A DNA stretch of 64,000 nucleotides from Rhizobium leguminosarum (lineage in GTDB: Bacteria > Pseudomonadota > Alphaproteobacteria > Rhizobiales > Rhizobiaceae): positions 1,064,501-1,128,500 of the forward strand of contig NZ_JAGIOR010000001.1 in assembly GCF_017876795.1 (NCBI RefSeq). Reading direction: 5' to 3'. The notes under the pieces are model-generated. The model was not told the origin of the DNA. It did no database searches and saw nothing but the letters and a program-made list of their open reading frames with translations. A program made the translations under genes and the position numbers. Position 1 is the stretch's first letter; each line of letters starts with the position of its first letter. Positions 52,588-62,389 of this stretch are shown piece after piece.

Positions 52588-54186
52588 ATGGCCGGAAGTG
52601 CGACAGCAACAGCAGGGACGATTCCGGCAGCGCCCGCCCACGCCGCGGATCACATGGATCCGAGGAAGCTTATCGCCTTCTTCGCGATGGTGCTCGGCAT
52701 GTTCATGTCGATCCTCGACATCCAGATCGTCTCGGCCTCGCTTGCCGAAATCCAGGCCGGCCTTTCGGCCGGCAGCGACGAAGTCGGCTGGGTACAGACG
52801 GCCTATCTGATCGCCGAAGTGATCATGATCCCGCTTTCGGGTACGCTGGCACGCATCATCTCGACGCGCTATCTCTTCGCAATCTCGGCTGCCGGTTTCA
52901 CCATGGCGAGCGCGCTTGCCGCGACGGCGACGAATATCGACCAGATGATCGTCTACCGCGCCATCCAGGGTTTTATCGGCGGCGGCATGATCCCGTCGGT
53001 CTTCGCGGCCGCCTTCACCATCTTTCCGGCGTCAAAGCGCAGTATCGTTTCGCCGATCATCGGCCTGATCGCGACGCTGGCGCCGACCATCGGTCCGACC
53101 GTCGGCGGTTATCTCAGCCATGCCTTTTCCTGGCACTGGCTGTTCCTCGTCAATATTGTCCCCGGCATCATCGTCACGCTTGTCACCTGGAACTTCATCG
53201 ATTTCGACAAGCCGGAACTGTCGCTTTTCAAGAAGTTCGACTGGTGGGGGCTTTTCTCGATGGGCATCTTCCTCGGCGCAATGGAATATGTGCTCGAAGA
53301 GGGCAATTCGAACGACTGGTTCAACGACAGTTCCATCGCCATCGCTGCCGTCGCCTCGGGCGTTGCGGCCATCATCTTCTTCTATCGCGCCTTCACGGTG
53401 GAGTTCCCCGTCGTTGACCTCAAGGCCTTTTCGAACCGGAATTTCTCCTTCGGCTCGATCTTCTCCTTCGTCATGGGCATCGGCCTCTATGGCCTCACCT
53501 ACATCTACCCGGTCTATCTCGGACGCATCCGCGGCTATGATTCCCTGATGATCGGCCAGACGATGTTCGTGTCCGGGCTTGCGATGTTCTTCACCGCGCC
53601 GATCGCCGGCCGGTTGTCGACTAAGATGGACCTGCGCCTGATGATGGTGATCGGTTTCATCAGCTTCGCCGCCGGCACATACATCATGATACACCTGACG
53701 GCGGATTGGGATTTCTACGAACTGTTCATCCCGCAGATCCTGCGCGGTTTCGGGCTGATGATGTGCATGGTGCCGATCAACAACATCGCGCTCGGCACGA
53801 TGCCGCCCTCGCGCATCCGCGGCGCATCCGGCCTGTTCAACCTGACAAGGAACCTCGGCGGTGCCGTCGGCCTTGCCGTCATCAACACCGTGCTCACCAA
53901 CCGGCAGGACGTGCACTACGAACGACTGCGGGAGAATATGGACTGGGGCAATCCGGCAGCGATCGACCAGATGAACAACATGGCCGCCAATTTCAACACA
54001 TACGGCATGGATGGCGCCTCGGTCGCGATCAAGCAGATGGTCGGTCTGGCCACCAAGCAGGCTGTGATCCTCTCCTTCAGCGACGTGTTCCTGATCTTGA
54101 CCGCGCTTTTCGTTGCGATGATCTTCGGTGTCGCCATGATCAAGAAACCCGCGCCGCAAGGCGGGGGAGGCGGTGGCGGCCACTGA
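52588..54186 (+). CDS. emrB: EmrB/QacA-type drug efflux MFS transporter (DHA2 family)
   Basis: 532-aa transporter with 14 predicted membrane helices. Family motifs: LDIQIVSASLAEIQAGL in helix 1, VQTAYLIAEVIMIPLSGTLA near residue 70, and motif C-like GLIATLAPTIGPTVGGYL (about 160). The C-terminus is Gly-rich (PAPQGGGGGGGH). Starts 27 bp after emrA and is followed by a strong terminator. Works with EmrA to export hydrophobic compounds across both membranes. Confidence 0.92.
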   Translation: MAGSATATAGTIPAAPAHAADHMDPRKLIAFFAMVLGMFMSILDIQIVSASLAEIQAGLSAGSDEVGWVQTAYLIAEVIMIPLSGTLARIISTRYLFAISAAGFTMASALAATATNIDQMIVYRAIQGFIGGGMIPSVFAAAFTIFPASKRSIVSPIIGLIATLAPTIGPTVGGYLSHAFSWHWLFLVNIVPGIIVTLVTWNFIDFDKPELSLFKKFDWWGLFSMGIFLGAMEYVLEEGNSNDWFNDSSIAIAAVASGVAAIIFFYRAFTVEFPVVDLKAFSNRNFSFGSIFSFVMGIGLYGLTYIYPVYLGRIRGYDSLMIGQTMFVSGLAMFFTAPIAGRLSTKMDLRLMMVIGFISFAAGTYIMIHLTADWDFYELFIPQILRGFGLMMCMVPINNIALGTMPPSRIRGASGLFNLTRNLGGAVGLAVINTVLTNRQDVHYERLRENMDWGNPAAIDQMNNMAANFNTYGMDGASVAIKQMVGLATKQAVILSFSDVFLILTALFVAMIFGVAMIKKPAPQGGGGGGGH

Positions 54187-54207
54187 CCTCCGGCCTGCCG
54201 CCCCTTG

Positions 54208-54233
54208 AAAGGCCCTCTCCGGAGGGCCTTTTT
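54208..54233 (+). terminator. Intrinsic terminator of emrAB
   Basis: AAAGGCCCTC (54208-54217) and GAGGGCCTTT (54222-54231) form a perfect 10-bp stem with a 4-bp loop, ending in a T-run. Confidence 0.9.
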
Positions 54234-54393
54234 GTTGCTGTTTTCCGGCCTCTATGCCATCGGGCGCATGATCGCTGGCGGGATCAGTCCGAAACGGGTA
54301 TCAATGCCGGAAAATCGGTGGGGAAACTGGTCTGTTCGATTTTTTGATTTACGTACATCAGATTTGGCGCTAATGGTCTCGTCAGGAGGAATG

Positions 54394-55416
54394 ATGAGGC
54401 CCACAGTTCACGATATCGCCGCTGCCGCCGGTGTCAGTCTCGCGACTGTCGACCGGGTTCTCAACCAGCGCCCCGGTGTGCGTCACGTCACGCGGGAGAA
54501 GGTCGAAACGGCGATCCGCGAGCTCGGTTATATCCGAGATGTCGCCGCCGCCAATCTCGCCAAAGGGCGTACCTATCCGCTAGTCTTCATCCTTCCGGCC
54601 AGCGACAATTCCTTCATGCACGGCCTCAATGCCGAGATCCGGCAGGCGGTGCTTCGCTCGCCGGCCGAGCGTACCGATATCCGCACCATCGAGGTGCCGG
54701 CTTTCGATCCGGCCGCCCTTGTCTCCGTGCTCGAAGAGCTTTCCCGGGAGAGGCCTTGCGGCATCGCGATGGTCGCGACCGATGCGCCCGAGGTGCGCGC
54801 CACCGTCGACAGGCTGGTGCGCGAGCGCTTTCCCATCGTCACCCTGGTTTCCGACCTCACCGGGTCGCTGCGCCATCACTATGCCGGCGTCGACAACATT
54901 GCGGCCGGCCGCACGGCGGCCCGCCTGCTCGGGCGCTTTCTCGGGCCGCGAAAGGGTGAGATTGCGGTGCTTGCCGGCTCCATGCTGGTGCGCGACCATC
55001 GCGAGCGGCTGGAGGGCTTTGCCGCCGTCATGGCCGCGGAATTTCCTCATCTTGCGATCCTGCCGGTTCTCGAAGGCCGCGACGACCCCGAGGTCGCCCA
55101 TATGCTCGTTGCCGACGCGCTCGGGAATGCCGGTATCATCGGCGTCTACAGCCTTGGTGCCGGCAATCGCGGCCTGATCCGGGCGTTGAAGGAGAAGGCC
55201 GTCGACCGGACGCTGACTGTCATCGCCCATGAGTTGACCGCCCATACGCGCGCAGCACTCATCGACAACACGATCGATGCGATCCTCAACCAGGACGCCG
55301 GCCATGAAGTGCGTAGCGCCATCCGTGTATTGAAAGCCAAGGCGGACGGGCTTGCCGTCATCGAAGCGCAGGAGCGCATCCGCCTCGACATATTCCTGAA
55401 AGACAATCTGCCGTAA
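54394..55416 (+). CDS. LacI-family transcriptional regulator of the xylose genes
   Basis: 340-aa regulator. The LacI helix-turn-helix is at the N-terminus (RPTVHDIAAAAGVSLATVDR, VLNQRPGVRHVT), followed by a periplasmic-binding-type sugar domain (FILPASDNSFMHGLNAE; HHYAGVDNIAAGRTAARLLG). VDRVLN instead of VSRALN is typical of one alphaproteobacterial subgroup. AGGAGGA precedes two ATGs; 54394 has the better spacing. Lies 18 bp before xylB in the same direction, so it probably controls xylBA in cis. Confidence 0.87.
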   Translation: MRPTVHDIAAAAGVSLATVDRVLNQRPGVRHVTREKVETAIRELGYIRDVAAANLAKGRTYPLVFILPASDNSFMHGLNAEIRQAVLRSPAERTDIRTIEVPAFDPAALVSVLEELSRERPCGIAMVATDAPEVRATVDRLVRERFPIVTLVSDLTGSLRHHYAGVDNIAAGRTAARLLGRFLGPRKGEIAVLAGSMLVRDHRERLEGFAAVMAAEFPHLAILPVLEGRDDPEVAHMLVADALGNAGIIGVYSLGAGNRGLIRALKEKAVDRTLTVIAHELTAHTRAALIDNTIDAILNQDAGHEVRSAIRVLKAKADGLAVIEAQERIRLDIFLKDNLP

Positions 55417-55434
55417 GGGCAAAGGAGAATACCC

Positions 55435-56889
55435 ATGTATCTCGGTCTCGATCTCGGAACCTCCGGCGTCAAGGCGATGCTGATCGACGGCGATCAGAAG
55501 ATCGTCGGCTCGGCCAATGGTTCGCTCGACGTCTCGCGTCCGCATTCCGGCTGGTCGGAGCAGGAGCCGGCTCACTGGGTGCGTGCGACGGAGGAGGCTG
55601 TCGCCGGACTCAAGGCGAAACATCCGAAGGAGTTGGCTGCGGTCAAGGGCATTGGCCTTTCCGGCCAGATGCACGGCGCGACGCTCATTGATGCCAGCGA
55701 TAAGGTGCTGCGCCCCTGCATTCTCTGGAACGACACGCGCAGCCACGTCGAGGCTGCGGCCCTCGATGCCGATCCGCGCTTCCGCGCTCTTACCGGCAAT
55801 ATCGTCTTCCCCGGCTTTACGGCGCCGAAGCTCGCCTGGGTCGAGAAACATGAGCCCGATGTCGTCGCCAGGATCGCCAAGGTGCTGCTGCCGAAGGACT
55901 ATCTGCGTCTTTGGCTGACCGGCGACTATATCTCCGAAATGTCGGATTCGGCCGGCACCTCCTGGCTCGACACCGGCAAGCGCGCCTGGTCGTCCGAACT
56001 GCTCGCCGCGACCAATCTTTCCAAGGAGCAGATGCCGGCACTCGTCGAAGGCACCGAGCAGGCCGGCAAGCTGCGGTCCGAACTGGCGGCGCAATGGGGC
56101 ATTTCCGGCGATGCCGTCGTTGCCGGCGGCGCGGGCGACAATGCGGCCTCGGCCTGCGGCATGGGCACGGTCAGCGATGGCGCCGCTTTCGTCTCGCTTG
56201 GCACATCAGGCGTGCTTTTTGCCGCCAACGGCTCCTATCTGCCGAAGCCTGAAAGCGCCGTGCATGCCTTCTGCCACGCGCTGCCGAACACCTGGCACCA
56301 GATGGGCGTCATCCTGTCGGCCACCGATGCACTCAACTGGCATTCCGGCGTCACCGGCAAATCGGCCGCCGACCTCACCGGAGAGCTCGGCGAGACGCTG
56401 AAGGCGCCAACCGGCGTCACCTTTCTTCCCTATCTCTCCGGCGAGCGCACGCCGCACAATGACGCCGTCATCCGTGGCGCCTTCATCGGCCTCGAACATG
56501 AAAGCAGTCGTGTCGTGCTGACCCAGGCGGTGCTCGAAGGTGTTGCCTTTGCCATCCGCGACAACCTCGAAGCGCTGCGCTCGGCCGGTACCGGCATCTC
56601 CCGCGTTACGGCGATCGGCGGCGGTTCGCGGTCGCATCACTGGCTGGCGTCGATCGCGACGGCGCTCGGCGTTCCGGTCGACCTGCCCGCAGACGGCGAT
56701 TTCGGCGCGGCCTTCGGCGCCGCCCGCCTCGGCCTGATTGCGGCGACCGGGGCAGATCCGATTGCCGTCTGCACGCCGCCGGTGACATCGGGCACGATCG
56801 AGCCGGTGGCCGCACTGAGCGGTGCTTACGAGAACGCCTACAAGCGCTATCGCGCACTCTACCCGGCGATCAAATCGTTGGTGCATTGA
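55435..56889 (+). CDS. xylB: Xylulokinase
   Basis: 484-aa FGGY kinase converting D-xylulose to xylulose 5-phosphate. N-terminal [17 protein letters not shown], the substrate motif [13 protein letters not shown] (about residue 74), [10 protein letters not shown] near 99, [13 protein letters not shown] (about 230) and the C-terminal [20 protein letters not shown]. Length matches E. coli XylB. AAAGGAG precedes the ATG. Between the regulator and xylA. Confidence 0.94.
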   Translation: MYLGLDLGTSGVKAMLIDGDQKIVGSANGSLDVSRPHSGWSEQEPAHWVRATEEAVAGLKAKHPKELAAVKGIGLSGQMHGATLIDASDKVLRPCILWNDTRSHVEAAALDADPRFRALTGNIVFPGFTAPKLAWVEKHEPDVVARIAKVLLPKDYLRLWLTGDYISEMSDSAGTSWLDTGKRAWSSELLAATNLSKEQMPALVEGTEQAGKLRSELAAQWGISGDAVVAGGAGDNAASACGMGTVSDGAAFVSLGTSGVLFAANGSYLPKPESAVHAFCHALPNTWHQMGVILSATDALNWHSGVTGKSAADLTGELGETLKAPTGVTFLPYLSGERTPHNDAVIRGAFIGLEHESSRVVLTQAVLEGVAFAIRDNLEALRSAGTGISRVTAIGGGSRSHHWLASIATALGVPVDLPADGDFGAAFGAARLGLIAATGADPIAVCTPPVTSGTIEPVAALSGAYENAYKRYRALYPAIKSLVH

Positions 56890-56902
56890 GATCCAGGCAT
56901 CC

Positions 56903-57003
56903 CCCTCACCTTACCCTCTCCGCGAGGGGAGGGGAGCCCGCAGCGCGGCGGGTTGCTACAAGTTTCTTCCCCTCGGGGAGAAGGTGCCGGCAGGCGGTGA
57001 GGG
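56903..57003. repeat. Dispersed palindromic repeat between xylB and xylA
   Basis: CCCTCACC (56903-56910) and GGTGAGGG (56996-57003) are outer inverted ends. Inside are small stems such as CTCTCC/GGGGAG and CCCCTCGGGG. The GAGAAGGTGCCGGCAGGCGG part resembles a repeat common in intergenic regions of Rhizobium and relatives. It lies inside an operon, so it may modulate xylA expression or mRNA decay. Confidence 0.6.
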
Positions 57004-57065
57004 CCGCCTGTGGCGTAGACCAGAATTCAGAACTGATAAGAGATACGAACCCAAGGAGACCCAAG

Positions 57066-58376
57066 ATGAGCACCGGATTTTTCGGCGATATCCAGAAAAT
57101 AAAATACGAAGGCCCGGACAGCACTAATCCGCTGGCCTTCCGCCATTACCAGCCGGACGAGATCGTCATGGGCAAGCGCATGGAAGACCATCTGCGCTTT
57201 GCCGTGGCCTATTGGCACACCTTCACCTGGCCGGGCGGCGACCCCTTCGGTGGCCAGACCTTCCTGCGTCCCTGGTTCGAGGACACGATGAAGGCGGCCA
57301 AGCTCAAGGCCGACGTCGCCTTCGAATTCTTCTCGCTGCTCGGTTCGCCCTACTACTGCTTCCATGACGCCGACGTGCGTCCCGAAGGCAAGAATTTCGC
57401 CGAGAACACCAAGAATCTCAACGAGATCGTCGACTACTTCGCCGAGAAGCAGGCCGCAACCGGCACCAAGCTGCTCTGGGGCACGGCGAACCTGTTCTCC
57501 AACCGGCGCTACATGTCGGGTGCGGCGACAAACCCCGATCCCGATGTTTTTGCTTTCGCTGCCGCGACGGTCAAGACCTGCATCGACGCGACACAGAAGC
57601 TCGGTGGCGAGAACTACGTGCTCTGGGGTGGCCGCGAAGGCTACGAGACGCTGCTCAACACCGATCTCAAGCGTGAGCTCGACCAACTCGGACGCTTCCT
57701 CAACCTCGTCGTCGAATACAAGCACAAGATCGGCTACAAGGGCACGATCCTGATCGAGCCGAAGCCGCAGGAGCCGACCAAGCACCAGTACGATTACGAC
57801 GTTGCGACCGTCTATGGATTCCTCAGGAAGCACGGACTTGAAAACGAGGTGAAGCTCAATATCGAGCAGGGCCACGCGATCCTTGCCGGCCACTCCTTCG
57901 AGCACGAGTTGGCGCTTGCCAATGCGCTCGGCATCTTCGGCTCGATCGACATGAACCGCAACGACTACCAGTCCGGCTGGGATACCGACCAATTCCCGAA
58001 CAATGTTCCCGAAATGGCGCTCGCTTATTATCACGTTCTGGCAGGCGGCGGCTTCAAGACCGGCGGCACCAACTTCGACTCGAAGCTTCGCCGCCAGTCG
58101 CTCGACCCGGCGGATCTGCTGATCGGTCATATCGGCGGCATGGATTGCTGCGCCCGCGGCCTGAAGGCCGCTGCCAGGATGATCGAGGATAAGGCTCTGT
58201 CGCAGCCGCTCGCCGATCGTTATGCCGGTTGGGAATCGGCCGAGGCGCAGAAGCTCTTCCGCGGCGAGTATTCGCTGGATGAGATCACGACCTGGGTCGA
58301 GACCAAAGACGTCAACCCGCAGCCGAGATCCGGCAAGCAGGAACTGCTCGAAAACGTCGTCAATCGTTACGTCTGA
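57066..58376 (+). CDS. xylA: Xylose isomerase
   Basis: 436-aa metal-dependent TIM-barrel enzyme turning D-xylose into D-xylulose. Motifs: active-site histidine region [13 protein letters not shown] (about residue 98), [19 protein letters not shown] (about 187), [16 protein letters not shown] (about 230), [17 protein letters not shown] and [15 protein letters not shown] (about 295). Length matches class II enzymes of E. coli type. CAAGGAG precedes the ATG at 57066; the open frame upstream lies in the repeat and is not coding. Confidence 0.95.
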   Translation: MSTGFFGDIQKIKYEGPDSTNPLAFRHYQPDEIVMGKRMEDHLRFAVAYWHTFTWPGGDPFGGQTFLRPWFEDTMKAAKLKADVAFEFFSLLGSPYYCFHDADVRPEGKNFAENTKNLNEIVDYFAEKQAATGTKLLWGTANLFSNRRYMSGAATNPDPDVFAFAAATVKTCIDATQKLGGENYVLWGGREGYETLLNTDLKRELDQLGRFLNLVVEYKHKIGYKGTILIEPKPQEPTKHQYDYDVATVYGFLRKHGLENEVKLNIEQGHAILAGHSFEHELALANALGIFGSIDMNRNDYQSGWDTDQFPNNVPEMALAYYHVLAGGGFKTGGTNFDSKLRRQSLDPADLLIGHIGGMDCCARGLKAAARMIEDKALSQPLADRYAGWESAEAQKLFRGEYSLDEITTWVETKDVNPQPRSGKQELLENVVNRYV

Positions 58377-58382
58377 TCACGC

Positions 58383-58409
58383 GCGCCGGCGGTCAGCGGC
58401 TGCCGGCGC
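58383..58409. terminator. Hairpin between convergent xylA and lacI-type genes
   Basis: GCGCCGGC (58383-58390) pairs with GCCGGCGC (58402-58409), starting 7 bp after the xylA stop. No T-run follows, so it may be a weak terminator or mRNA-end stabiliser. Confidence 0.45.
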
Positions 58410-58461
58410 AAACCCCTTTCCGGCCCGGCCACGGGCGGCAAGTCCTCAGCCTCTATCGGGT

Positions 58462-59493
58462 TCAACGCTTCGACCAGTGGCGCGACGGCGCGGAGACGGA
58501 GTTTCGAACCACCAGATCCGGCCGCAGCAGGATTTCCGTTTCGGTCGGCCGGCCATCGGACAGGAGCTCCAACAGCAGCGCCATCGCCTGTTTGCCGATC
58601 GCCGTTCTCGGCTGGCGGATCGTGGTCAGCGGTGGGGATATGAAGACGGCCTGCGGCACGTCGTCGAAACCAGTCACCGAGAAATCTCCCGGAATGTTGT
58701 AGCCTCGCGCGCCGAGCCCGATCATGACGCCGATCGCCGTCTGATCGTTGACGCACATGAAGGCGGTCGGGAGCGTGTCTCGCATGAAAAGCTGTTCGAC
58801 TGCATGCCGCCCGCTTTCGATTGTGCCATCACCTTCGAGCACGATCCTTAAGTCGGGCGGGATGCCGGCGGCATCGAGGCCGGCATCATAACCCATGCGG
58901 CGTCTGGTATAGGCAAGCCGGGTGCGCGAATCGCCGATGAAAGCGATTTTGCGATGCCCTTCGACCAGCAGTAGGTCCACCGCTTTCCTGGCGCCCTCGG
59001 TATCGTCGACGCCGACATAGGGAATGCCGCCGTTGAAGACGGGCTCGAAAACGCCGACGCTCGGCGGCAGCCGCGCCGTCATCGTCTGATGCCCGAAGGG
59101 CAGGATGCCGGTGAACAGGATCAGCCCGGCAGCCTGGTTGGAATTCAAGAATTTCAAATATTCCAGACCGCGCTGGGCGTCGTTCTGCGTGTGGCCGATC
59201 AGGATGCCGTAGCCGTGCGCGCGCGCCTCGTTTTCCAGCCCGACGAGAATGTTGGAGAAATTGGGGTCGCCGATATCGGGCGCGACGACGAGGATCATGT
59301 TGGAGCGGCCGAGCCTCAGGCTGCGCGCCATCGCATTGGTGGTGTAACCGGTGATGGCAATCGCCTGGTTGACCTTGAGGCGGGTGGAATTGGCGACCTT
59401 CTCCGGCATATGGATGGCCCGGGACACCGTCGCGATGGAGACCTCGGCGATCCGGGCGACGTCTTCGATTGTTGCGGGCGTGGAATTCGACAC
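58462..59493 (-). CDS. LacI-family transcriptional regulator of the adjacent transporter
   Basis: 343-aa regulator with N-terminal LacI helix-turn-helix (ATIEDVARIAEVSIATVSRA, IHMPEKVANSTRLKV) and a sugar-binding domain (LVVAPDIGDPNFSNILVGLE; VGVDDTEGARKAVDLLL; AFMCVNDQTAIGVMIGLGAR). It diverges from the RbsACB-type transport operon. Two TGTAAA/TTTACA palindromes between the two genes match the usual LacI-family operator form, so it is most likely their repressor. Confidence 0.9.
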   Translation of the reverse strand: MSNSTPATIEDVARIAEVSIATVSRAIHMPEKVANSTRLKVNQAIAITGYTTNAMARSLRLGRSNMILVVAPDIGDPNFSNILVGLENEARAHGYGILIGHTQNDAQRGLEYLKFLNSNQAAGLILFTGILPFGHQTMTARLPPSVGVFEPVFNGGIPYVGVDDTEGARKAVDLLLVEGHRKIAFIGDSRTRLAYTRRRMGYDAGLDAAGIPPDLRIVLEGDGTIESGRHAVEQLFMRDTLPTAFMCVNDQTAIGVMIGLGARGYNIPGDFSVTGFDDVPQAVFISPPLTTIRQPRTAIGKQAMALLLELLSDGRPTETEILLRPDLVVRNSVSAPSRHWSKR

Positions 59494-59585
59494 GGGGCTC
59501 TGCCTTGGGCTGTCTTCGCCGCGACACTACACAGACTTGTCGGGAGGTCAAAGGCAGGCTTCAACTGATCTGTGTAAATCAACGA

Positions 59586-59620
59586 TGTAAACCTTTACAC
59601 GATGTATGTAAAGGTTTACA
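59586..59620. promoter_or_regulatory. Twin LacI-type operators
   Basis: TGTAAACCTTTACA (59586-59599) and TGTAAAGGTTTACA (59607-59620). Each has perfect 6-bp inverted arms, and the second is the exact reverse complement of the first. Their centres are 21 bp apart, about two helix turns, which suits side-by-side binding. They lie between the LacI-type gene and the transporter ATPase gene. Confidence 0.8.
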
Positions 59621-59661
59621 TAGTACCCTTGGCGGCCGGAGAACCGCTTGGGGAGGATCTG

Positions 59662-61188
59662 ATGACCGTGGAGACTGCCGACACTGCACCCGTGGTGCTG
59701 TCCGCCAGGCGCATATGCAAATCCTTCAGTGGGGTGCAGGTCCTCTTCAGCGTGAATTTCGATCTCCGCGCCGGCGAAATCCATGCGCTGATGGGCGAAA
59801 ATGGCGCCGGCAAATCCACGCTTGTCAAGGTGTTGTCCGGTTTCGAACAGCCGAATTCCGGCGAGATCCTGCTCGACGGCAAGCCTGTCGATCTGCCGCC
59901 CAATGGAGCCGCCGAGGCGCTTGGCATCGTCATCATTCACCAGGAATTCAACCTCGCCGAACATCTAACCGTGACGGAGAGCCTGTTTCTCGGGCGCGAA
60001 GTCACGCGCTTCGGTGTGCTGGACCGCAAATATATGCGGTCGGAGACACGCAAGGTTCTCGATCTGCTCGGTTCGCATGTCGATGAGAATGCGTTGATCA
60101 GCACGCTTTCCATCGCCGACAAGCAGATGGTCGAAATCGCCAAGGCTATCAGTCGCGATGCGCGGGTGGTGTTCATGGACGAGCCGACCGCGGTGCTGTC
60201 GCGCGAAGAGACCAATATGCTCTTCAAGCAGGTTCGCAAGCTGCGTGACCAGGGCACCAGCTTCGTCTTCGTGTCGCACAAGCTCGACGAGGTAATGGAG
60301 CTGACCGATCGTGTCACGGTGCTGCGCGACGGCCAGTGGATCAAGACGTCGCCGACGTCGATTCTGGACGGGGAATCGATCGCGCAGCTGATGGTCGGTC
60401 GCGAACTTTCGAGCCTCTATCCCGCCAAGGTGGAACCTGATGTCGACGAGGAGGTCGTCCTCAGTGTCGCCTCGGTGTCGACGGGCTATGTGAGGGATGC
60501 GAGCTTCGAGGTGCGCAAGGGCGAGATCATCGGCTTTTCCGGTATGATCGGCTCCGGCCGCACCGAGCTGATGGAAGCGATCGCCGGGTTGCGGACCCGT
60601 CTCGAAGGTGAGGTGGTCATCAAGGGGGAAACGGTTCCCTCCGGCGATGTCCATGCCGCCAACCGCTGCGGGCTCGCCTACATGACCAAGGACCGCAAGT
60701 CGAAGGGGCTGCTGCTGCGCTCCGGCATGATGACCAATTTGACCCTGCAATCGCTCGGAAGGCATTCTCGCCGAGGCTATCTCAGCCCGGGCAGCGAAGC
60801 GGCTGCTCTGGCGAAGGCCAAGCGCCGTTTCGACATCAGGGTGCGCGACGGCAATGTCGTCGCCGGCCGGATGTCGGGTGGAAACCAGCAGAAACTGCTG
60901 CTGGCCAAGGTCATGGAGACCGAGCCCGACATCATCATCATCGACGAGCCGACGCGCGGCATCGATGTCGGCACCAAACAGCAGATCTATCATTTCATCT
61001 CGGCGCTGGCCCGGGACGGCCGGTCGATCATCGTCGTCTCGTCGGAGATGCCGGAGGTCATTGGCCTCTGCACGCGGGTGGTGGTGATGCGTGAAGGACA
61101 TATCGTCGGCGTGCTCGAGGGCGATGAGATTTCCGAGCAAGAGATCATGCGTTACGCCGCCGGGCTTAAAAAGAAGGCGGCTGCCTAA
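59662..61188 (+). CDS. Sugar ABC transporter ATPase (RbsA/MglA type, twin cassette)
   Basis: 508-aa ATPase with two cassettes. First: Walker A GENGAGKST (about residue 48), HQEFNLAEHLTV, signature LSIADKQMVEIAKA, Walker B VVFMDEPTAVLS. Second: degenerate Walker A GMIGSGRTE, MTKDRKSKGLLL, signature MSGGNQQKLLLAKVM and IIIDEPTRGIDVG. ATG 59662 with GGGGAGGATC is preferred to an upstream in-frame ATG that lies in the operator. Complete, unlike the araG copy at 1387-2788. Could in principle supply ATPase function to other CUT2 permeases. Confidence 0.92.
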   Translation: MTVETADTAPVVLSARRICKSFSGVQVLFSVNFDLRAGEIHALMGENGAGKSTLVKVLSGFEQPNSGEILLDGKPVDLPPNGAAEALGIVIIHQEFNLAEHLTVTESLFLGREVTRFGVLDRKYMRSETRKVLDLLGSHVDENALISTLSIADKQMVEIAKAISRDARVVFMDEPTAVLSREETNMLFKQVRKLRDQGTSFVFVSHKLDEVMELTDRVTVLRDGQWIKTSPTSILDGESIAQLMVGRELSSLYPAKVEPDVDEEVVLSVASVSTGYVRDASFEVRKGEIIGFSGMIGSGRTELMEAIAGLRTRLEGEVVIKGETVPSGDVHAANRCGLAYMTKDRKSKGLLLRSGMMTNLTLQSLGRHSRRGYLSPGSEAAALAKAKRRFDIRVRDGNVVAGRMSGGNQQKLLLAKVMETEPDIIIIDEPTRGIDVGTKQQIYHFISALARDGRSIIVVSSEMPEVIGLCTRVVVMREGHIVGVLEGDEISEQEIMRYAAGLKKKAAA

Positions 61189-61270
61189 GCCGAACACGAA
61201 GCGTCGTCGCGACGACGCCGATCACAGACAAGACGCCCAGCAGGTATGGGACGGGAGGTTGGTTTTGGAA

Positions 61271-62275
61271 ATGAGTGTCAACGAGGAGACCAGGGAAATC
61301 CGGCGCCGATCCTGGCGGGATGTCGATCTGCGTGCGGTCGCGCCTTTCGTCGCCCTGGCACTGCTCCTGATCGTCGGGGCGCTGGTCAATCCCAATTTCA
61401 TCGGCATCACCAACCTTGCCAATGTCGCGACACGCAGCGCCTTCATCGCCATCATTGCGGTCGGCGCGACCTTCGTGATCTCAGCAGGCGATCTCGACCT
61501 GTCGGTGGGCTCGATGGTGGCCTTCGTCGCCAGCCTGATGATCCTGCTGATGAATTCGGGCGCCATCGAAAATCCGGTCCTGATGCTGACGGTCGCGGCC
61601 GTCTTCACCATCGTCGCCGGCGCGCTTTGCGGCCTGGCGAACGGCCTGATCACCACGGTGGGCAAGATCGAGCCCTTCATCGCGACGCTCGGCACGATGG
61701 GCATCTATCGCGGCCTGACGACATGGCTGTCGCAGGGCGGCGCGATTACTCTTCGCTCCGCCGATATCCAGACGCTTTATCGCCCTGCTTATTTCGGCAC
61801 TATCGCCGGTGTGCCGGTACCGATCGTGGTGATCCTGGCAGTGACGGCCGTCGCGGCCTTCATCCTCTATCGCACCCGCTACGGGCGCCACGTCGTCGCT
61901 GTGGGATCAAACAGCGATGTCGCCCGCTATTCCGGCATCGCGGTCAATCACGTCAGGACGATCGCCTTCGTCATCCAGGGCCTGTGCGTCGCTATTGCCG
62001 TGTTGCTCTATGTTCCCCGTCTTGGCTCGACGTCGGCGACGACAGGTATCCTGTGGGAGTTGCAGGCGATCACGGCCGTCGTCGTCGGCGGCACGGCGCT
62101 GAAGGGCGGCGCCGGCAGGGTCTGGGGGACAATCTGCGGCGCCTTCATTCTCGAACTCGTCGGCAACATCATGCTGCTGTCGAACTTCATCAGCGAGTAT
62201 CTGATCGGCGCCATCCAGGGTGCGATCATCATCATCGCCATGTTCGTGCAACGCTCGCTGGTGCGCAAATCATGA
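61271..62275 (+). CDS. Sugar ABC transporter permease (RbsC type)
   Basis: 334-aa membrane protein with about nine to ten hydrophobic segments. RbsC hallmarks: FVISAGDLDLSVGSMVAFVA (about residue 75), PFIATLGTMGIYRGL (about 136) and VVGGTALKGGAGRVWGTICG (about 275). ATG 61271 is 12 bp from GGGAGG; an in-frame TTG at 61265 has better spacing and cannot be excluded. Middle gene of the transporter operon. Confidence 0.88.
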   Translation: MSVNEETREIRRRSWRDVDLRAVAPFVALALLLIVGALVNPNFIGITNLANVATRSAFIAIIAVGATFVISAGDLDLSVGSMVAFVASLMILLMNSGAIENPVLMLTVAAVFTIVAGALCGLANGLITTVGKIEPFIATLGTMGIYRGLTTWLSQGGAITLRSADIQTLYRPAYFGTIAGVPVPIVVILAVTAVAAFILYRTRYGRHVVAVGSNSDVARYSGIAVNHVRTIAFVIQGLCVAIAVLLYVPRLGSTSATTGILWELQAITAVVVGGTALKGGAGRVWGTICGAFILELVGNIMLLSNFISEYLIGAIQGAIIIIAMFVQRSLVRKS

Positions 62276-62389
62276 ACTGACCCGGTTTGCTTTGACCAAG
62301 CTTGCAATTGACGACCTTGCAATTGACCGGGCTTCAGGGCGTCCGGTCCCGATATGGAAAAGTCCCTGAAATTATTGGGAGGAAATAGC

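Noticed and set aside
51223..52653. 476-aa open frame on the minus strand across emrA
   Set aside because: It is antisense to a clear EmrA gene, rich in Arg, Asp and His as expected of a shadow frame in high-G+C DNA, and has no ribosome site or domain.
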